Origin: Sulfurimonas sp. HSL3-7
GTDB taxonomy: Bacteria > Campylobacterota > Campylobacteria > Campylobacterales > Sulfurimonadaceae
Length of the DNA stretch: 64,000 nucleotides
Assembly: GCF_039645985.1 (NCBI RefSeq)
Contig: NZ_CP147919.1
Coordinates: forward strand, 2,294,001 to 2,358,000
Direction of reading: 5' to 3'
How positions within the stretch are numbered: position 1 is the stretch's first letter; each line of letters opens with the position of its first letter. The notes under the pieces are model-generated. The model saw only the letters and a list, made by a program, of their open reading frames with translations. It was not told the origin of the DNA and did not search any database. Below are positions 17,898-26,880 of the stretch, one piece after another. The position numbers and the translations under genes are program-made.

Positions 17898-17904
17898 TGA
17901 TAAA

Positions 17905-18261
17905 TTACTTGCGTAATTCTTTGATACGTGCTTTTTTACCAGCAAGATCGCGAAGGTAGAAAAGTTTCGCACGACGTACACGACCGCGGCGAATTACTGT
18001 GATCTCGTTGATAGAGTCAGAGTAGATTGGGAAGATACGCTCGATACCGACTGCGTTGGCACCGATTTTACGTACTGTGATCGTTTGACCAGTCCCTTGA
18101 CCACGTTTAGCAATACATACACCCTCGTAGTTTTGAATACGAGTTTTCTCACCTTCTTTAATAGTAACAGCAAGACGTACAGTATCACCAGCACGGAAGT
18201 CAGGAATATTTTTCGAAGCTACTTGCGCATTTTCGAAATTTTCGATGTACTTATTTCTCAT
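17905..18261 (-). CDS. rplS: 50S ribosomal protein L19
   Basis: 118 residues. Begins [20 protein letters not shown] and contains the L19 signatures [25 protein letters not shown]-type [13 protein letters not shown] and [21 protein letters not shown]19 sits at the 30S-50S interface. Its start overlaps the end of trmD by 11 bases, the usual trmD-rplS coupling. Last gene of the block; a strong hairpin follows. Confidence 0.98.
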   Translation of the reverse strand: MRNKYIENFENAQVASKNIPDFRAGDTVRLAVTIKEGEKTRIQNYEGVCIAKRGQGTGQTITVRKIGANAVGIERIFPIYSDSINEITVIRRGRVRRAKLFYLRDLAGKKARIKELRK

Positions 18262-18952
18262 AAGATGTCCTTTTTTTGTGCTTTAATAGCTGCTCAGGCC
18301 TGAAGAACTTGGTTTTAGCTTCAGACATGGCAAATTTCAGTGCGGCAATTTTACTGTGATTTCCCTTTATATATTCTGATGGAACCGCACTTCCTTCATA
18401 TAAAGCTGGTTTTGAAAATGATGGTGCTTCCAAAAGTGGCGTTTCGAAGCTCTCTGTATCGAGAGATTCGATATTGCCAAGGACACCCTCAATATTGCGG
18501 GCGATCGCGTCGCTCATCACAAGTGACGGCAACTCACCGCCTGTCAAAACATAATCACCGATGCTAAAGAGCTCATCCGCAAATGTCTCGATAACACGTT
18601 CATCTATCCCTTCATAACGACCACTTACAAAGGCGATACGACTTTTTTTAGCCAGCCGTTTAGCATCGTTTTGTCTAAACGGTTTGCCCACGGGAGTGGT
18701 AAAGATGATATGCACATCACCCTCTTCTTTCAGTGCCTTAAGCGCATCAAAAAGCGGCTGGGGTGTCATCACCATACCGGCCCCGCCACCTGTTGCCGTA
18801 TCATCGACTTTCAGGTGTTTGTTGGCTGTATAGTCACGCGGGTTGACAAAATCAACGTCAAAAAGCGCTTTATCCATCGCTCTTTTGAGTATTGAATCCT
18901 GAAAATACCCCTCTATCAGGTTTTGAAAGAGTGTGACATAGGTAAAACGCAA
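18251..18952 (-). CDS. trmD: tRNA (guanine37-N1)-methyltransferase
   Basis: 233 residues. SPOUT-class enzyme that methylates G37 next to the anticodon, preventing +1 frameshifts. Signatures: [17 protein letters not shown] at the N terminus, [26 protein letters not shown] and [15 protein letters not shown] (the knot and SAM-binding region), then the C-terminal [18 protein letters not shown]. Placed between rimM and rplS as in most bacteria. Confidence 0.98.
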   Translation of the reverse strand: MRFTYVTLFQNLIEGYFQDSILKRAMDKALFDVDFVNPRDYTANKHLKVDDTATGGGAGMVMTPQPLFDALKALKEEGDVHIIFTTPVGKPFRQNDAKRLAKKSRIAFVSGRYEGIDERVIETFADELFSIGDYVLTGGELPSLVMSDAIARNIEGVLGNIESLDTESFETPLLEAPSFSKPALYEGSAVPSEYIKGNHSKIAALKFAMSEAKTKFFRPEQLLKHKKRTSYEK

Positions 18953-18961
18953 AGCAATTCC

Positions 18962-19504
18962 CTATGAGGCAGACAAAATATCGACAGCACCCGACACGTC
19001 AATGCGTTTGGCCTCGATATCTGTCTTGAGAATAAACGGTTCATGGTACGGGACCAGAAAATTTTTACTCTCACCCGCATCAACAAGAGCATCGTCTGTT
19101 TTGATGCTCAAGTAATCGGTTATCCCTATGCGCTCGATCTCTTTCACGACACCAAGACGTCGGTCCGCTTCATAGACTTCACAGCCTACGATATCGAACC
19201 AGAAGTGCTGACCTTCTTCAAGTTCACACTGCTCACGTGTTGCTTGCATTGTCGTGTAAAGTTTGGTATTGGTCAGTTTCTTGGCACTTTCCATGCTTTC
19301 GAAACCCTCTATACGAATCAGGCCCCGATCTTCATTGATGCTATGGATAGTCAGTGTTTTCCCATCTTTTGTGTAGAAGGTTGCCCCGGCCACAAATTGT
19401 TCGGGAAAATCACTTTTGTCATGAAACTTCATATCACCGTGCAGACCGACAGTCCGGCCCAGCGTAGCAATATGAAGAAGATCTTTAGTCAATGGCTTCG
19501 ACAT
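18962..19504 (-). CDS. rimM: Ribosome maturation factor RimM
   Basis: 180 residues from the ATG at 19504, which gives the normal family length; an open frame extends upstream to 19567 but only inside khpA. RimM helps 30S assembly near S19. N-terminal beta-barrel (LHIATLGRTVGLHGDMKF), middle FWFDIVGCEVYEADRRLGVV and PRC-barrel end (FLVPYHEPFILKTDIEAKRI). The start overlaps khpA by 20 bases; the gap to trmD is nine bases. Confidence 0.95.
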   Translation of the reverse strand: MSKPLTKDLLHIATLGRTVGLHGDMKFHDKSDFPEQFVAGATFYTKDGKTLTIHSINEDRGLIRIEGFESMESAKKLTNTKLYTTMQATREQCELEEGQHFWFDIVGCEVYEADRRLGVVKEIERIGITDYLSIKTDDALVDAGESKNFLVPYHEPFILKTDIEAKRIDVSGAVDILSAS

Positions 19505-19724
19505 TGATCCGGTAACCCTTACCGTCTTTGGCTTTGCAGCCGGAGATAAGCGTTTTGATCGCACCAATCATCTTGCCCTCTTTGCCGATGAGTTTACCTA
19601 CATCAGCCTGGTTTGCATGTAAAATGATTTCAATCATGTCATCACCTTCATGTGCCTCAACCTGAATATCCTCAGGGTAGTTGGCGATCATCCTGGCGAA
19701 TTGTGCGACGAAATCAGTAACCAT
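19485..19724 (-). CDS. khpA: KH-domain RNA-binding protein KhpA
   Basis: 79 residues, a single type II KH domain. The RNA-contacting GxxG loop is GKEG (DVGKLIGKEGKMIGAIKTLI). In other bacteria KhpA works with KhpB/Jag in RNA binding and cell-shape control. Between rpsP and rimM, its conserved location; two-base gap from rpsP. Confidence 0.95.
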   Translation of the reverse strand: MVTDFVAQFARMIANYPEDIQVEAHEGDDMIEIILHANQADVGKLIGKEGKMIGAIKTLISGCKAKDGKGYRINVEAID

Positions 19725-19726
19725 GA

Positions 19727-19957
19727 CTACTTACCAGTAATCTTTTTAACGCGATCGCTCATCTTGGCGCCGACGCTTAACCAGTAGTCAAGACGCTCAT
19801 TGTCTACCACAAGTGTCTTTTCATCGTTCATCGGGTTGTAGTGACCGATAAGTTCGATCCATCCACCGTCACGACGTTTACGTGAATCTGTTACCGCGAT
19901 ACGGTAAAACGGCTGTTTCTTACGACCCATACGAGTCAGTCTGATAACTGTTGCCAT
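19727..19957 (-). CDS. rpsP: 30S ribosomal protein S16
   Basis: 76 residues, starting [20 protein letters not shown] with [21 protein letters not shown], the S16 signature. S16 is needed for 30S assembly. First of the tight rpsP-khpA-rimM-trmD-rplS run. Confidence 0.98.
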   Translation of the reverse strand: MATVIRLTRMGRKKQPFYRIAVTDSRKRRDGGWIELIGHYNPMNDEKTLVVDNERLDYWLSVGAKMSDRVKKITGK

Positions 19958-20017
19958 AATTTTGTCCTTCTCTGCGCATGTCCTATTTCAACATGCTGTA
20001 TATGTTTAATTTTGCCC

Positions 20018-20062
20018 AACGGCAAGACTGATGATACCCTACATATCATCAGTCTTGCCGTT
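20018..20062. repeat. Perfect 19-pair inverted repeat between ffh and rpsP
   Basis: 20018-20036 (starting AACGGCAAGACTGATGAT) and 20044-20062 are exact reverse complements around a seven-base loop (CCCTACA). No T-run follows on either strand, so it is not an obvious intrinsic terminator. It lies between ffh (upstream on the minus strand) and rpsP and would form a very stable hairpin in the shared transcript, possibly for RNase III processing or differential stability. Confidence 0.85.
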
Positions 20063-20113
20063 AAACGCAAAAGAGTGGCTTCCGAAGAAGACACGATCTG
20101 CGTTCTTCAACGT

Positions 20114-21457
20114 TTAACGCGGGAATCCGCCGCCTTTCATCTGCCCCATCATGGCCTGAAGGTCCTGCATCCCTTTTTTACCGGAAAAACGTTTCGCCAT
20201 CTTCGCCGCATTTTTAAACTGTTTCAAAACACGGTTGACCTCCATCTGGCTCATACCGCAACCCGCAGCGATACGCATTTTACGGCTGTTGTTGAGAAGG
20301 TCAGGGTCTTCACGTTCTTTCGGGGTCATAGAGGAGACCATCGCTTTGATCTGGCGGATCTCTTTCGAGTTCTCCATATCAAAGTCTTTTAACGCTTTGG
20401 AGACATCACCCATACCCGGTATCATCCCCATGATCGACTTCATCGAACCCATCTTTTTCATCGACTCCATCTGCTCCAAAAAGTCGTTGAAATTGAACTT
20501 CCCTTTTTTGATCTTTTTGGAGAGCTCTTTGGCTTTCTTCTCATCAATGACGTTGGCTGTTCTTTCCGCCAGTCCTTCGATATCACCGAAGCCCATAAGA
20601 CGGTTGACGATACGCTCAGGCAGGAAGACCTCAAGGTCTTCCATTTTCTCACCGCTACCGATAAAACGCAGCGGCACCTCGACCTGTGAAGCGATCCCCA
20701 GAGCAACACCGCCTTTCGAGTCACCGTCATACTTGCTCAGAATAACCCCGTCAATACCGATCTGCTCTTTAAAGCTTGTCGCAGTACGTACGGCATCCTG
20801 ACCTGTCATCGAGTCGGCGACATAGAAGATCTCTGCAGGGTTGGCCACATCTCTGACCGCCTTAAGCTCACCCATCAACGCCTCGTCGATAGCAAGACGA
20901 CCCGCAGTATCGATCAACACGACATCATAGAGACTGGCACGCGCTTTTTCAAGACCGGCTTTAACGACAGAGACCGGTTCACCCTGCTCATCTTCAAAAA
21001 GATCGACCTCGATTTTTTGCGTAATCTGACGTAGCTGCTCTACGGCAGCCAGACGCTGAAGGTCGGCCGCGATAATCAGTACTTTTTTCTTTTTCTGCTC
21101 TTTAAGATAGGTGGCAAGCTTCCCGGTCGTTGTTGTCTTACCGGAACCCTGCAGACCTGTCATCAGGATGACAGTCGGCGGGTTTGGCGCGAAGACAAAA
21201 CCGCGGTTACCCTTGACATCCAAAATAGCATTAAGGCTCTCTTGCATTGCAGAAAGGAACTGGTCTTTTCCGATTCCGGCCATTTTGGTCTTATGTTCGA
21301 CCTCAGCGATGAGAGAACGTACGACACTGTGGTGTACGTCGGCTTTCAACAGTGACTTTTTAAGCTCGTCAAGGGCTTTTTTAAGTGCCTTTTCATCATC
21401 ATGAAAACGGATTTTCTTAATAGCTGATGTAAACGAATCGGTCAATGTTTCAAACAC
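20114..21457 (-). CDS. ffh: Signal recognition particle protein Ffh
   Basis: 447 residues from a GTG with AAGGAG eight bases upstream. GTPase of the SRP that brings membrane-protein nascent chains to FtsY. N domain (1-90), G domain with GLQGSGKTTTTGKLATYL, the DTAGR motif (VVLIDTAGRLAIDE) and SKYDGDSKGG, then a Met-rich M domain (about 325-447) ending in MMGQMKGGGFPR. Leads the ribosomal block. Confidence 0.98.
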   Translation of the reverse strand: MFETLTDSFTSAIKKIRFHDDEKALKKALDELKKSLLKADVHHSVVRSLIAEVEHKTKMAGIGKDQFLSAMQESLNAILDVKGNRGFVFAPNPPTVILMTGLQGSGKTTTTGKLATYLKEQKKKKVLIIAADLQRLAAVEQLRQITQKIEVDLFEDEQGEPVSVVKAGLEKARASLYDVVLIDTAGRLAIDEALMGELKAVRDVANPAEIFYVADSMTGQDAVRTATSFKEQIGIDGVILSKYDGDSKGGVALGIASQVEVPLRFIGSGEKMEDLEVFLPERIVNRLMGFGDIEGLAERTANVIDEKKAKELSKKIKKGKFNFNDFLEQMESMKKMGSMKSIMGMIPGMGDVSKALKDFDMENSKEIRQIKAMVSSMTPKEREDPDLLNNSRKMRIAAGCGMSQMEVNRVLKQFKNAAKMAKRFSGKKGMQDLQAMMGQMKGGGFPR

Positions 21458-21816
21458 GCGATCTCTCCTTTTTTTTATTATTCAGTTCAACATTAAGAAT
21501 GCTGCTAGAAAAAGTAGCGGATTATATCCAAAACATACTTTACTGTTGCTTTCAATAAAACTTAAGGCCTTTTGCAACAACGATACCGTTCTGTTTCGGA
21601 TCAATATGGAGGGAGCAATATTCGTGATACACTCTTGCAATGCAAACATATAGGGATCAATACCATTTCAGGTATCTCACTGCTGCAGATAAGAAAACTT
21701 CCAGGATTCGTTATAAGGGCTTAGATGCGTTACAATCCACCTTGTTTTCCCTCCATTGACAACAGATTGTTTTGACACGGTATTCCGGCTCACCTGTGCA
21801 AAGTCAAAAATAGAGT
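21458..21816. other. Intergenic stretch, no gene seen
   Basis: 359 bases between the pseudo hybrid kinase and ffh. No open frame over 40 codons with a start site and no clear dyad. It must hold the ffh promoter, but I cannot assign a -10 with confidence. Confidence 0.5.
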
Positions 21817-23091
21817 CTAGAATTCGGATTTCTCTTGATAGAGAAGGACCAGAAGGTCATAAACTTTCTGGATAGTGACCGGTTTATGGATCTCCGCATC
21901 CAATATATCAAGTGTCTCTTCGATAGTGTGTCTGAATTCTTGGTTTTTATTTAGCGAGACCACTTTAATTTCCCTTGACGACTTGATCTCTTGCAGCTTT
22001 TTGACCAGGTTATGCGAGTAATAACGCTCTTGTATCACCACCAAATCGTAGTCATCGAGCATCTCCAGCGCACCGAAAAGCTCTTTCGATGAGAGGACAT
22101 CAACCTCATTTTTAAAATAGGCAAACATGTTTTTTTCAGCCAGAGCAGACTCTTTGTGATCATCCACAATCAGGATGCTGTGTTCAATCATGGTTTTGGA
22201 AGGAAGACGGTGATATCTCATTTCGCTTGGATTGAGCATATGCAGCTTCAAGTTGATCACGAACATACTGTCGTTATGATTATAAAGTTCGAAGGTAATA
22301 TCGCCCTGCATCAAACGGGCATACTCTCTTGCCAGATAAAGTTCCAGTCCGAATGGCGGGGTCTCATTGATAAAAGGGGTGAAGATATCGAGATTCTCTT
22401 CTTGATAATTATGCCGTGCATACGGAATATGGAACTCTAAATGAACCGATTCATCACCGAGGTTTAACCGTTTAATACGCATCTCTATGACATAAGAACT
22501 GCTTTTCAGAACAACACTTTGGAGGACAAAGAAAAGCATATCTGTTATTCGATCTGCATCACCGATAAGTTGAGCAGGCACGTTGGCATTTATATCAAAT
22601 ACGACCTCGAAATTACGCTCTTCTTCGAGGGCATGCAACTTAGCAGTTACTGCCTCTAAAACCGTATTAAAATCAAAAGAGCCTGTCTTGACCTCGAGCT
22701 TGCCCGATTTCAGTTCTATGTACCCTTGGTAGAGAGGCATGCAGCGTTCACGTTCTTCTGGTGAGACATGATGTTCATTGAACAGGGTTTCCAAAGCCTG
22801 ATCCAGTGGATCGTCACCCGTTGAAGCCTCTTTTTGAACGCTATCGACTTTCGACGACACCTTTGCTTTTTTTGGCTTGTGCTGAACAGGGAAACTACCG
22901 TTTTCCCCTTGCAACGATGCCTTGACCCTCAATATACGAAGGATGAACGGCATCGCGATCAGGAACAATACAACAAAAACGACAATTTTCAGAATAAAGA
23001 TATTCTCTTCTACTCTTATCTCTTGTAACGTTTTTTGGGCATAAAGCTGTACCGAAAGTAACAGAGCAAAGAGTACAAACAGAAATCGCAT
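21817..23091 (-). CDS. Membrane-anchored pseudo hybrid histidine kinase
   Basis: 424 residues from ATG 23091 (a GTG at 23103 is an alternative). Signal peptide (to about QLYAQ) and one membrane helix (about 34-55), a basic linker, a segment like a dimerisation/ATPase region (about 120-290: FDINANVPAQLIGDADRITD resembles an HATPase N box) but with no His-phosphorylation box and no clear G boxes, and a C-terminal receiver-like domain (about 305-424: HSILIVDDHKES). The phospho-acceptor Asp after beta strand 3 is absent (DLVVIQERYY). Probably a non-catalytic signalling scaffold. It interrupts a block otherwise conserved in the phylum. Confidence 0.75.
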   Translation of the reverse strand: MRFLFVLFALLLSVQLYAQKTLQEIRVEENIFILKIVVFVVLFLIAMPFILRILRVKASLQGENGSFPVQHKPKKAKVSSKVDSVQKEASTGDDPLDQALETLFNEHHVSPEERERCMPLYQGYIELKSGKLEVKTGSFDFNTVLEAVTAKLHALEEERNFEVVFDINANVPAQLIGDADRITDMLFFVLQSVVLKSSSYVIEMRIKRLNLGDESVHLEFHIPYARHNYQEENLDIFTPFINETPPFGLELYLAREYARLMQGDITFELYNHNDSMFVINLKLHMLNPSEMRYHRLPSKTMIEHSILIVDDHKESALAEKNMFAYFKNEVDVLSSKELFGALEMLDDYDLVVIQERYYSHNLVKKLQEIKSSREIKVVSLNKNQEFRHTIEETLDILDAEIHKPVTIQKVYDLLVLLYQEKSEF

Positions 23092-23175
23092 GATCACATC
23101 CACTATGAGTTATTGATTTTTAATCTTAACATACACTTATTTCAACCAGCTTAATACTGGAAAGGTGCCGTAAAA

Positions 23176-24114
23176 TCATGAAGAGTAGTGGGCAAAGATC
23201 TTCGGTTCATCGGCAACAAAAGTCTTGCCGAGCAGTACCACTTTTTTTGCATGCAGCATCACGCGCGTGCTTCGCTTGGCACCATAAAGTTCATCGCCGA
23301 CAATTGGATACCCGATCGAACGCAGATGGACACGGATCTGATGCGTACGCCCCTCCTGGATCACTACTTTGACCTTGGAGTATTTACCTACGACCTCCAT
23401 AGGTGTCACCTCGGTGTGGGCCGGTTTCCCCTTTGGCGAGATCTTGGAATAGGCTTTGTTGTGACGTTTTTCCGTCAATATCGCCTTGTCGATCACCTCG
23501 GGCTCGGTAAACATCCCCTCAACCCAGGCCGTATACTCTTTATAAACATTATGTTTCTTGAATTCACTGATAGCTTTATGGCGGAACTCCTCATTTTTGA
23601 CCAGGATCAGGACTCCGCTTGTCTCGCGGTCAAGACGATGCAGCAGCTTTGCTCCCGGAAACTGATGCTCAACTTCATCTGCATTAAGAAACGCCGGTTT
23701 ATTGACCACGATAAGATCATCATCTTCGTAGATAGGTACGACTTTGGCAACCTCGGAGACCTTGAATGTTGACTTCAACGGCAGTTCTCCGCGTGCTACC
23801 ATCACCTTTTTATTGCCGACATAGACCAGACCGCGATCAATAAGCGCCTTTGCCTGGGAGTTGGAGATGGACTCTTGCAGCGCTAAAAGCTTATACGCCT
23901 TTTCCATCTTCTCACTGCTTTTTACTGCTCTGGCTGCACTCTCCTGTACAAACTCATCACCCATCTTTTCACTGCTCTTTTTGCTGACAGGCGCCTTTTT
24001 GGAACGCTTGCTGTCTGCTTTTGCAAAAGCTTTGGCCCTTACCTTGGCTTTGCCTTCCTCTTTTTTGTTTTTTGCACGTTGCTGGCTTGCAATACTTTTT
24101 TTACTGTTATTCAT
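23176..24114 (-). CDS. RluA-family pseudouridine synthase with Lys-rich N-terminal extension
   Basis: 312 residues. The first 70 residues are Lys/Ala-rich and disordered, then an S4-like RNA-binding domain (about 72-120: LLALQESISNSQAKALIDRG) and the catalytic domain with DDDLIVVNKPAFL, the active-site Asp in LLHRLDRETSGVLIL, and RTHQIRVHLRSIGYPIVGD. It isomerises specific uridines in rRNA or tRNA; the target cannot be read. The basic tail may aid rRNA binding. Next to kdtA as in Campylobacter. Confidence 0.92.
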   Translation of the reverse strand: MNNSKKSIASQQRAKNKKEEGKAKVRAKAFAKADSKRSKKAPVSKKSSEKMGDEFVQESAARAVKSSEKMEKAYKLLALQESISNSQAKALIDRGLVYVGNKKVMVARGELPLKSTFKVSEVAKVVPIYEDDDLIVVNKPAFLNADEVEHQFPGAKLLHRLDRETSGVLILVKNEEFRHKAISEFKKHNVYKEYTAWVEGMFTEPEVIDKAILTEKRHNKAYSKISPKGKPAHTEVTPMEVVGKYSKVKVVIQEGRTHQIRVHLRSIGYPIVGDELYGAKRSTRVMLHAKKVVLLGKTFVADEPKIFAHYSS

Positions 24115-24149
24115 AATCTGCCTTCATCTCGTCATATTTTTACGAAGTT

Positions 24150-25313
24150 TTATTGGTTTAAATAGTTAATTATACTCTCTAAATCGATCTTTTCATCCAT
24201 AAAGGAGGCGTCCATCGATCTTGCTTTGTGCAGGGCCTTCAATATCTCCGTTGGTTCGACCTCTTGCACATTGTGCACATACTTGAAAAGTTCCTGCTGC
24301 ATAAAAGCATGTTTTCCCGTAATGATCTTGCACCCGAAACGGGCAGGTTCCAGTGGATTGTGTCCGCCTACATCGGCCCTGAACGCACCCCCTAAAACAG
24401 CGACATCGCTGATGGCATAGACATTGTTCAACTCACCCATCGCATCGACCAGGATGATATCGGCTTCGAAATCCTCTTTTTCGCTCCAGCGCGACAGTGT
24501 CTGATCATCCTTCTTCATTGCTAAAAGCAGTCCGTAAACGCGTTCGAAACGTTCCGGATGACGGGGGACGACAATCAGTTTTGAGCGGTGCTCTTCGCTG
24601 TAGTTCAGATAGGCCTCAACAATCGCGCGCTCTTCGCCCTCATGGGTGCTTGCAGCAACAATAATCTCGGAAGAAGGTTTTTCGTAACGTTTTGTTGCGG
24701 TGATCTTTTGCGCCAATTTTATGTTTCCAACCACCTCGATGTTTCTGGCACCCAGCAGCTCAAAACGTTTTTTGTCCGCCTCGCTTTGACAGAAAATCTT
24801 GTCCGTACGCGCAAACAGACGCCGGTAAAACCAATCCAGCTTACGGTATTTCGGAAAGCTCCGCTCCGTCATCCTGGCATTCAGCAAGACAACTTTAGCC
24901 CCTTTCGCGCGGGCAACTGCAAAGAGCAGATACCAGAACTCCGCCTCCAGGACGACCAGCATCTTGTGTTTTCCGACCCAAAAGGGAAGCAGACTTTCAA
25001 AGGGCAGATACCGCACCTCAGCCTCATATTTAAGGGCTTCAGCATGACCCGTATGCGTAATGGTCGAAATACTGATCTCCCGCTCTTGCAACTTCTCTAA
25101 AACAGGCTTCAGTGCTCTTGCTTCGCCCAAAGAGCAGACATGGAACCAGATATCTTTTTTTTTGAAACGTGGATTTTCTTTTAAAAAAAAACGTGCCGGA
25201 AGCGATTCTCTGTATTTTGTTTTAAATGATAAGAGGAGTAAAAAAGGCAGTGCGATTAGATAAAGAAGTGTCGCAATAAGGAAATAAAGAAGTGTAAATG
25301 GCTTCATCATCAC
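24150..25313 (-). CDS. waaA: 3-deoxy-D-manno-octulosonic acid transferase
   Basis: 387 residues from the GTG at 25313 (AAGGAG six bases before); ATG at 25310 is nearly equivalent. GT30 glycosyltransferase that attaches Kdo to lipid A precursor at the inner membrane. N-terminal membrane anchor (about 4-25), then WFHVCSLGEARALKPVLEKL, ARMTERSFPKYRKLDW and the C-terminal GGAFRADVGGHNPLEPARFG block typical of WaaA/KdtA. Shortish N-terminal half but all family blocks are present. Confidence 0.94.
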   Translation of the reverse strand: MMMKPFTLLYFLIATLLYLIALPFLLLLSFKTKYRESLPARFFLKENPRFKKKDIWFHVCSLGEARALKPVLEKLQEREISISTITHTGHAEALKYEAEVRYLPFESLLPFWVGKHKMLVVLEAEFWYLLFAVARAKGAKVVLLNARMTERSFPKYRKLDWFYRRLFARTDKIFCQSEADKKRFELLGARNIEVVGNIKLAQKITATKRYEKPSSEIIVAASTHEGEERAIVEAYLNYSEEHRSKLIVVPRHPERFERVYGLLLAMKKDDQTLSRWSEKEDFEADIILVDAMGELNNVYAISDVAVLGGAFRADVGGHNPLEPARFGCKIITGKHAFMQQELFKYVHNVQEVEPTEILKALHKARSMDASFMDEKIDLESIINYLNQ

Positions 25314-25342
25314 ACTACACTCCTTGTACAACGAAGTGCTAA

Positions 25343-26068
25343 TTACGCTTCAGCTGCCTCAGTAGACGGTTCTATATAAAGAATACGGCCGCAGTGAGGG
25401 CAGGTCGTGATCTCTTCGCCTTTGATAACCTCGGCATAGACTTTGTCATTGATGACCATGTAACAGCCCATACATGCCTGGTTTTTCACTTCAACCGCGG
25501 TGGTGTTTTTAGCCCATCGACGGATCTTCTGATAAAACGAAAGACCTTTCTGGTTCATCTGGGAAACCAGTTTCTCTTTTGCTTCAAAGACTTTTTGGCG
25601 TTCCGTGTTGATCTCAGCCAACTTGGCATCGACCTCTTCTTTTACACTCGAGAGGTTCGCATCGATCTCTTCCATCTGCCCTTGCAGTTCAGCGATCTTG
25701 CCTTGTTTATTTTCCACCACTTTTTCTAAACGCTCGATCTCTTCGTTGGCAAATGAGACCTGCTCTTTGGCGATCTCTTCTTCAAGCTGCAGTGATTTCA
25801 TCTCACGTTCAGTCTTGACATCACCGCTTTTTTTGCTGTTCTCTTCCAGTTTGGCGGAAAGCTCTGCAATATGAAGTTCATTCTTTTGCTTTTTGACCTG
25901 TTCTGCTTTGATCTCTTCATCAAGTGTCGCGATCTCAGTTGCGATGTTCTCTTTTTTGGCAAGAGCTGCTTCATACTTGATATTAGCTGCTTCGATCTGT
26001 GGTTCAAAGGCATCGATCTCTTTATCGATCTTAGAAAGTTCAATCAGTTGTTCTAGGTGCTTATTCAA
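25343..26068 (-). CDS. Zinc-ribbon coiled-coil protein, HP0958/FlgZ-like
   Basis: 241 residues: a long coiled coil (about 5-180, many Glu/Lys heptads) followed by a C4 zinc ribbon (NQACMGCYMVIN and TTCPHCGRILY). This architecture is that of Helicobacter pylori HP0958, which stabilises the flagellar sigma factor RpoN and binds flagellin mRNA; from memory the neighbour is the same Nif3-like gene there. So a flagellar regulatory role is likely, by homology and context only. Confidence 0.88.
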   Translation of the reverse strand: MNKHLEQLIELSKIDKEIDAFEPQIEAANIKYEAALAKKENIATEIATLDEEIKAEQVKKQKNELHIAELSAKLEENSKKSGDVKTEREMKSLQLEEEIAKEQVSFANEEIERLEKVVENKQGKIAELQGQMEEIDANLSSVKEEVDAKLAEINTERQKVFEAKEKLVSQMNQKGLSFYQKIRRWAKNTTAVEVKNQACMGCYMVINDKVYAEVIKGEEITTCPHCGRILYIEPSTEAAEA

Positions 26069-26127
26069 TCTTTTTCCTTAAAAATGTTGCAAGGACGCTA
26101 TTGCGGGCTCTGCATGGGCTAGGTAAG

Positions 26128-26148
26128 AGTGCCCTTAATTTGGGCACT
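26128..26148 (-). other. Hairpin between the Nif3-like and zinc-ribbon genes
   Basis: AGTGCCC (26128-26134), loop TTAATTT, GGGCACT (26142-26148): a perfect seven-pair stem just after the Nif3-like stop on the minus strand. No T-run after it, so attenuation or processing rather than full termination. Confidence 0.45.
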
Positions 26149-26154
26149 GGGCAT

Positions 26155-26880
26155 CTACAAATAGGTAAATGGGTTTTTTGATGATGAAATTATAACCGTT
26201 AATCCTAAATTTTTCAAATCTTTCTGCAATATCTCGCCAAAATAGCGTTCGCTCTCAAAGTGGCCGATGTCGATCATATTCAGACCCAGCACTTTTGCCT
26301 CCATCGCATCATGATACTTGATATCGCCGGTCAGGAAACAGTCCGCCTCGATCTCGCGCATCAAAGAGGCGCCGGAACCGGTGCAGAGTGCCACCCGTCT
26401 GATCACTCTATCATGTGCGACAACACTCTTCGGATGGGTAAGACCGAAGGCCTGAACAACATCGGCTGCAAAATCCTCGAAAGAGCGCTCAAGATCAAAA
26501 TAGATCAGATACTCATTTTGTTCCGCTATCTTTTTGCCCAGGACTTTCTCGGCGACATAGGCATTAAGGTGCGTCTGATCAAAATTGGTATGCATCGCGA
26601 TATTGGCGATCTTTTTCTCGATCATCTTCACGAGCAGTTTGCTCGGGTAGGTCGCGTAATCCATCGTCTTGATCCCGCTGAAAATCAACGGGTGGTGGGT
26701 GATGATCAGGCTCCCCTCCTCCACGCTCTCCAGAAGCGCTTCGTCGATATCGATGCTGAGCACTATCTTGGAGACCTCCTGATCCATGCTGCCGACGATG
26801 AGGCCGGAGTTGTCCCAGGAGGCCTGCAGTGCAAAAGGAGAGAGTGCATCCAGGACCTTGTATATTTCGCCGACTGTCAT
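26155..26880 (-). CDS. Nif3-like dinuclear metal-centre protein
   Basis: 241 residues. Family signatures: SWDNSGLIVGS near the N terminus, LIITHHPLIFSGIKTM (metal His pair), MHTNFDQTHLN, and the C-terminal GDIKYHDAMEAKVLGLNMIDIGHFESE with the other metal ligands. The family binds two metals; GTP cyclohydrolase-type and hydrolase activities have been proposed but the cellular role is unclear. Its ATG overlaps the NYN gene's stop (ATGA). Confidence 0.93.
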   Translation of the reverse strand: MTVGEIYKVLDALSPFALQASWDNSGLIVGSMDQEVSKIVLSIDIDEALLESVEEGSLIITHHPLIFSGIKTMDYATYPSKLLVKMIEKKIANIAMHTNFDQTHLNAYVAEKVLGKKIAEQNEYLIYFDLERSFEDFAADVVQAFGLTHPKSVVAHDRVIRRVALCTGSGASLMREIEADCFLTGDIKYHDAMEAKVLGLNMIDIGHFESERYFGEILQKDLKNLGLTVIISSSKNPFTYL

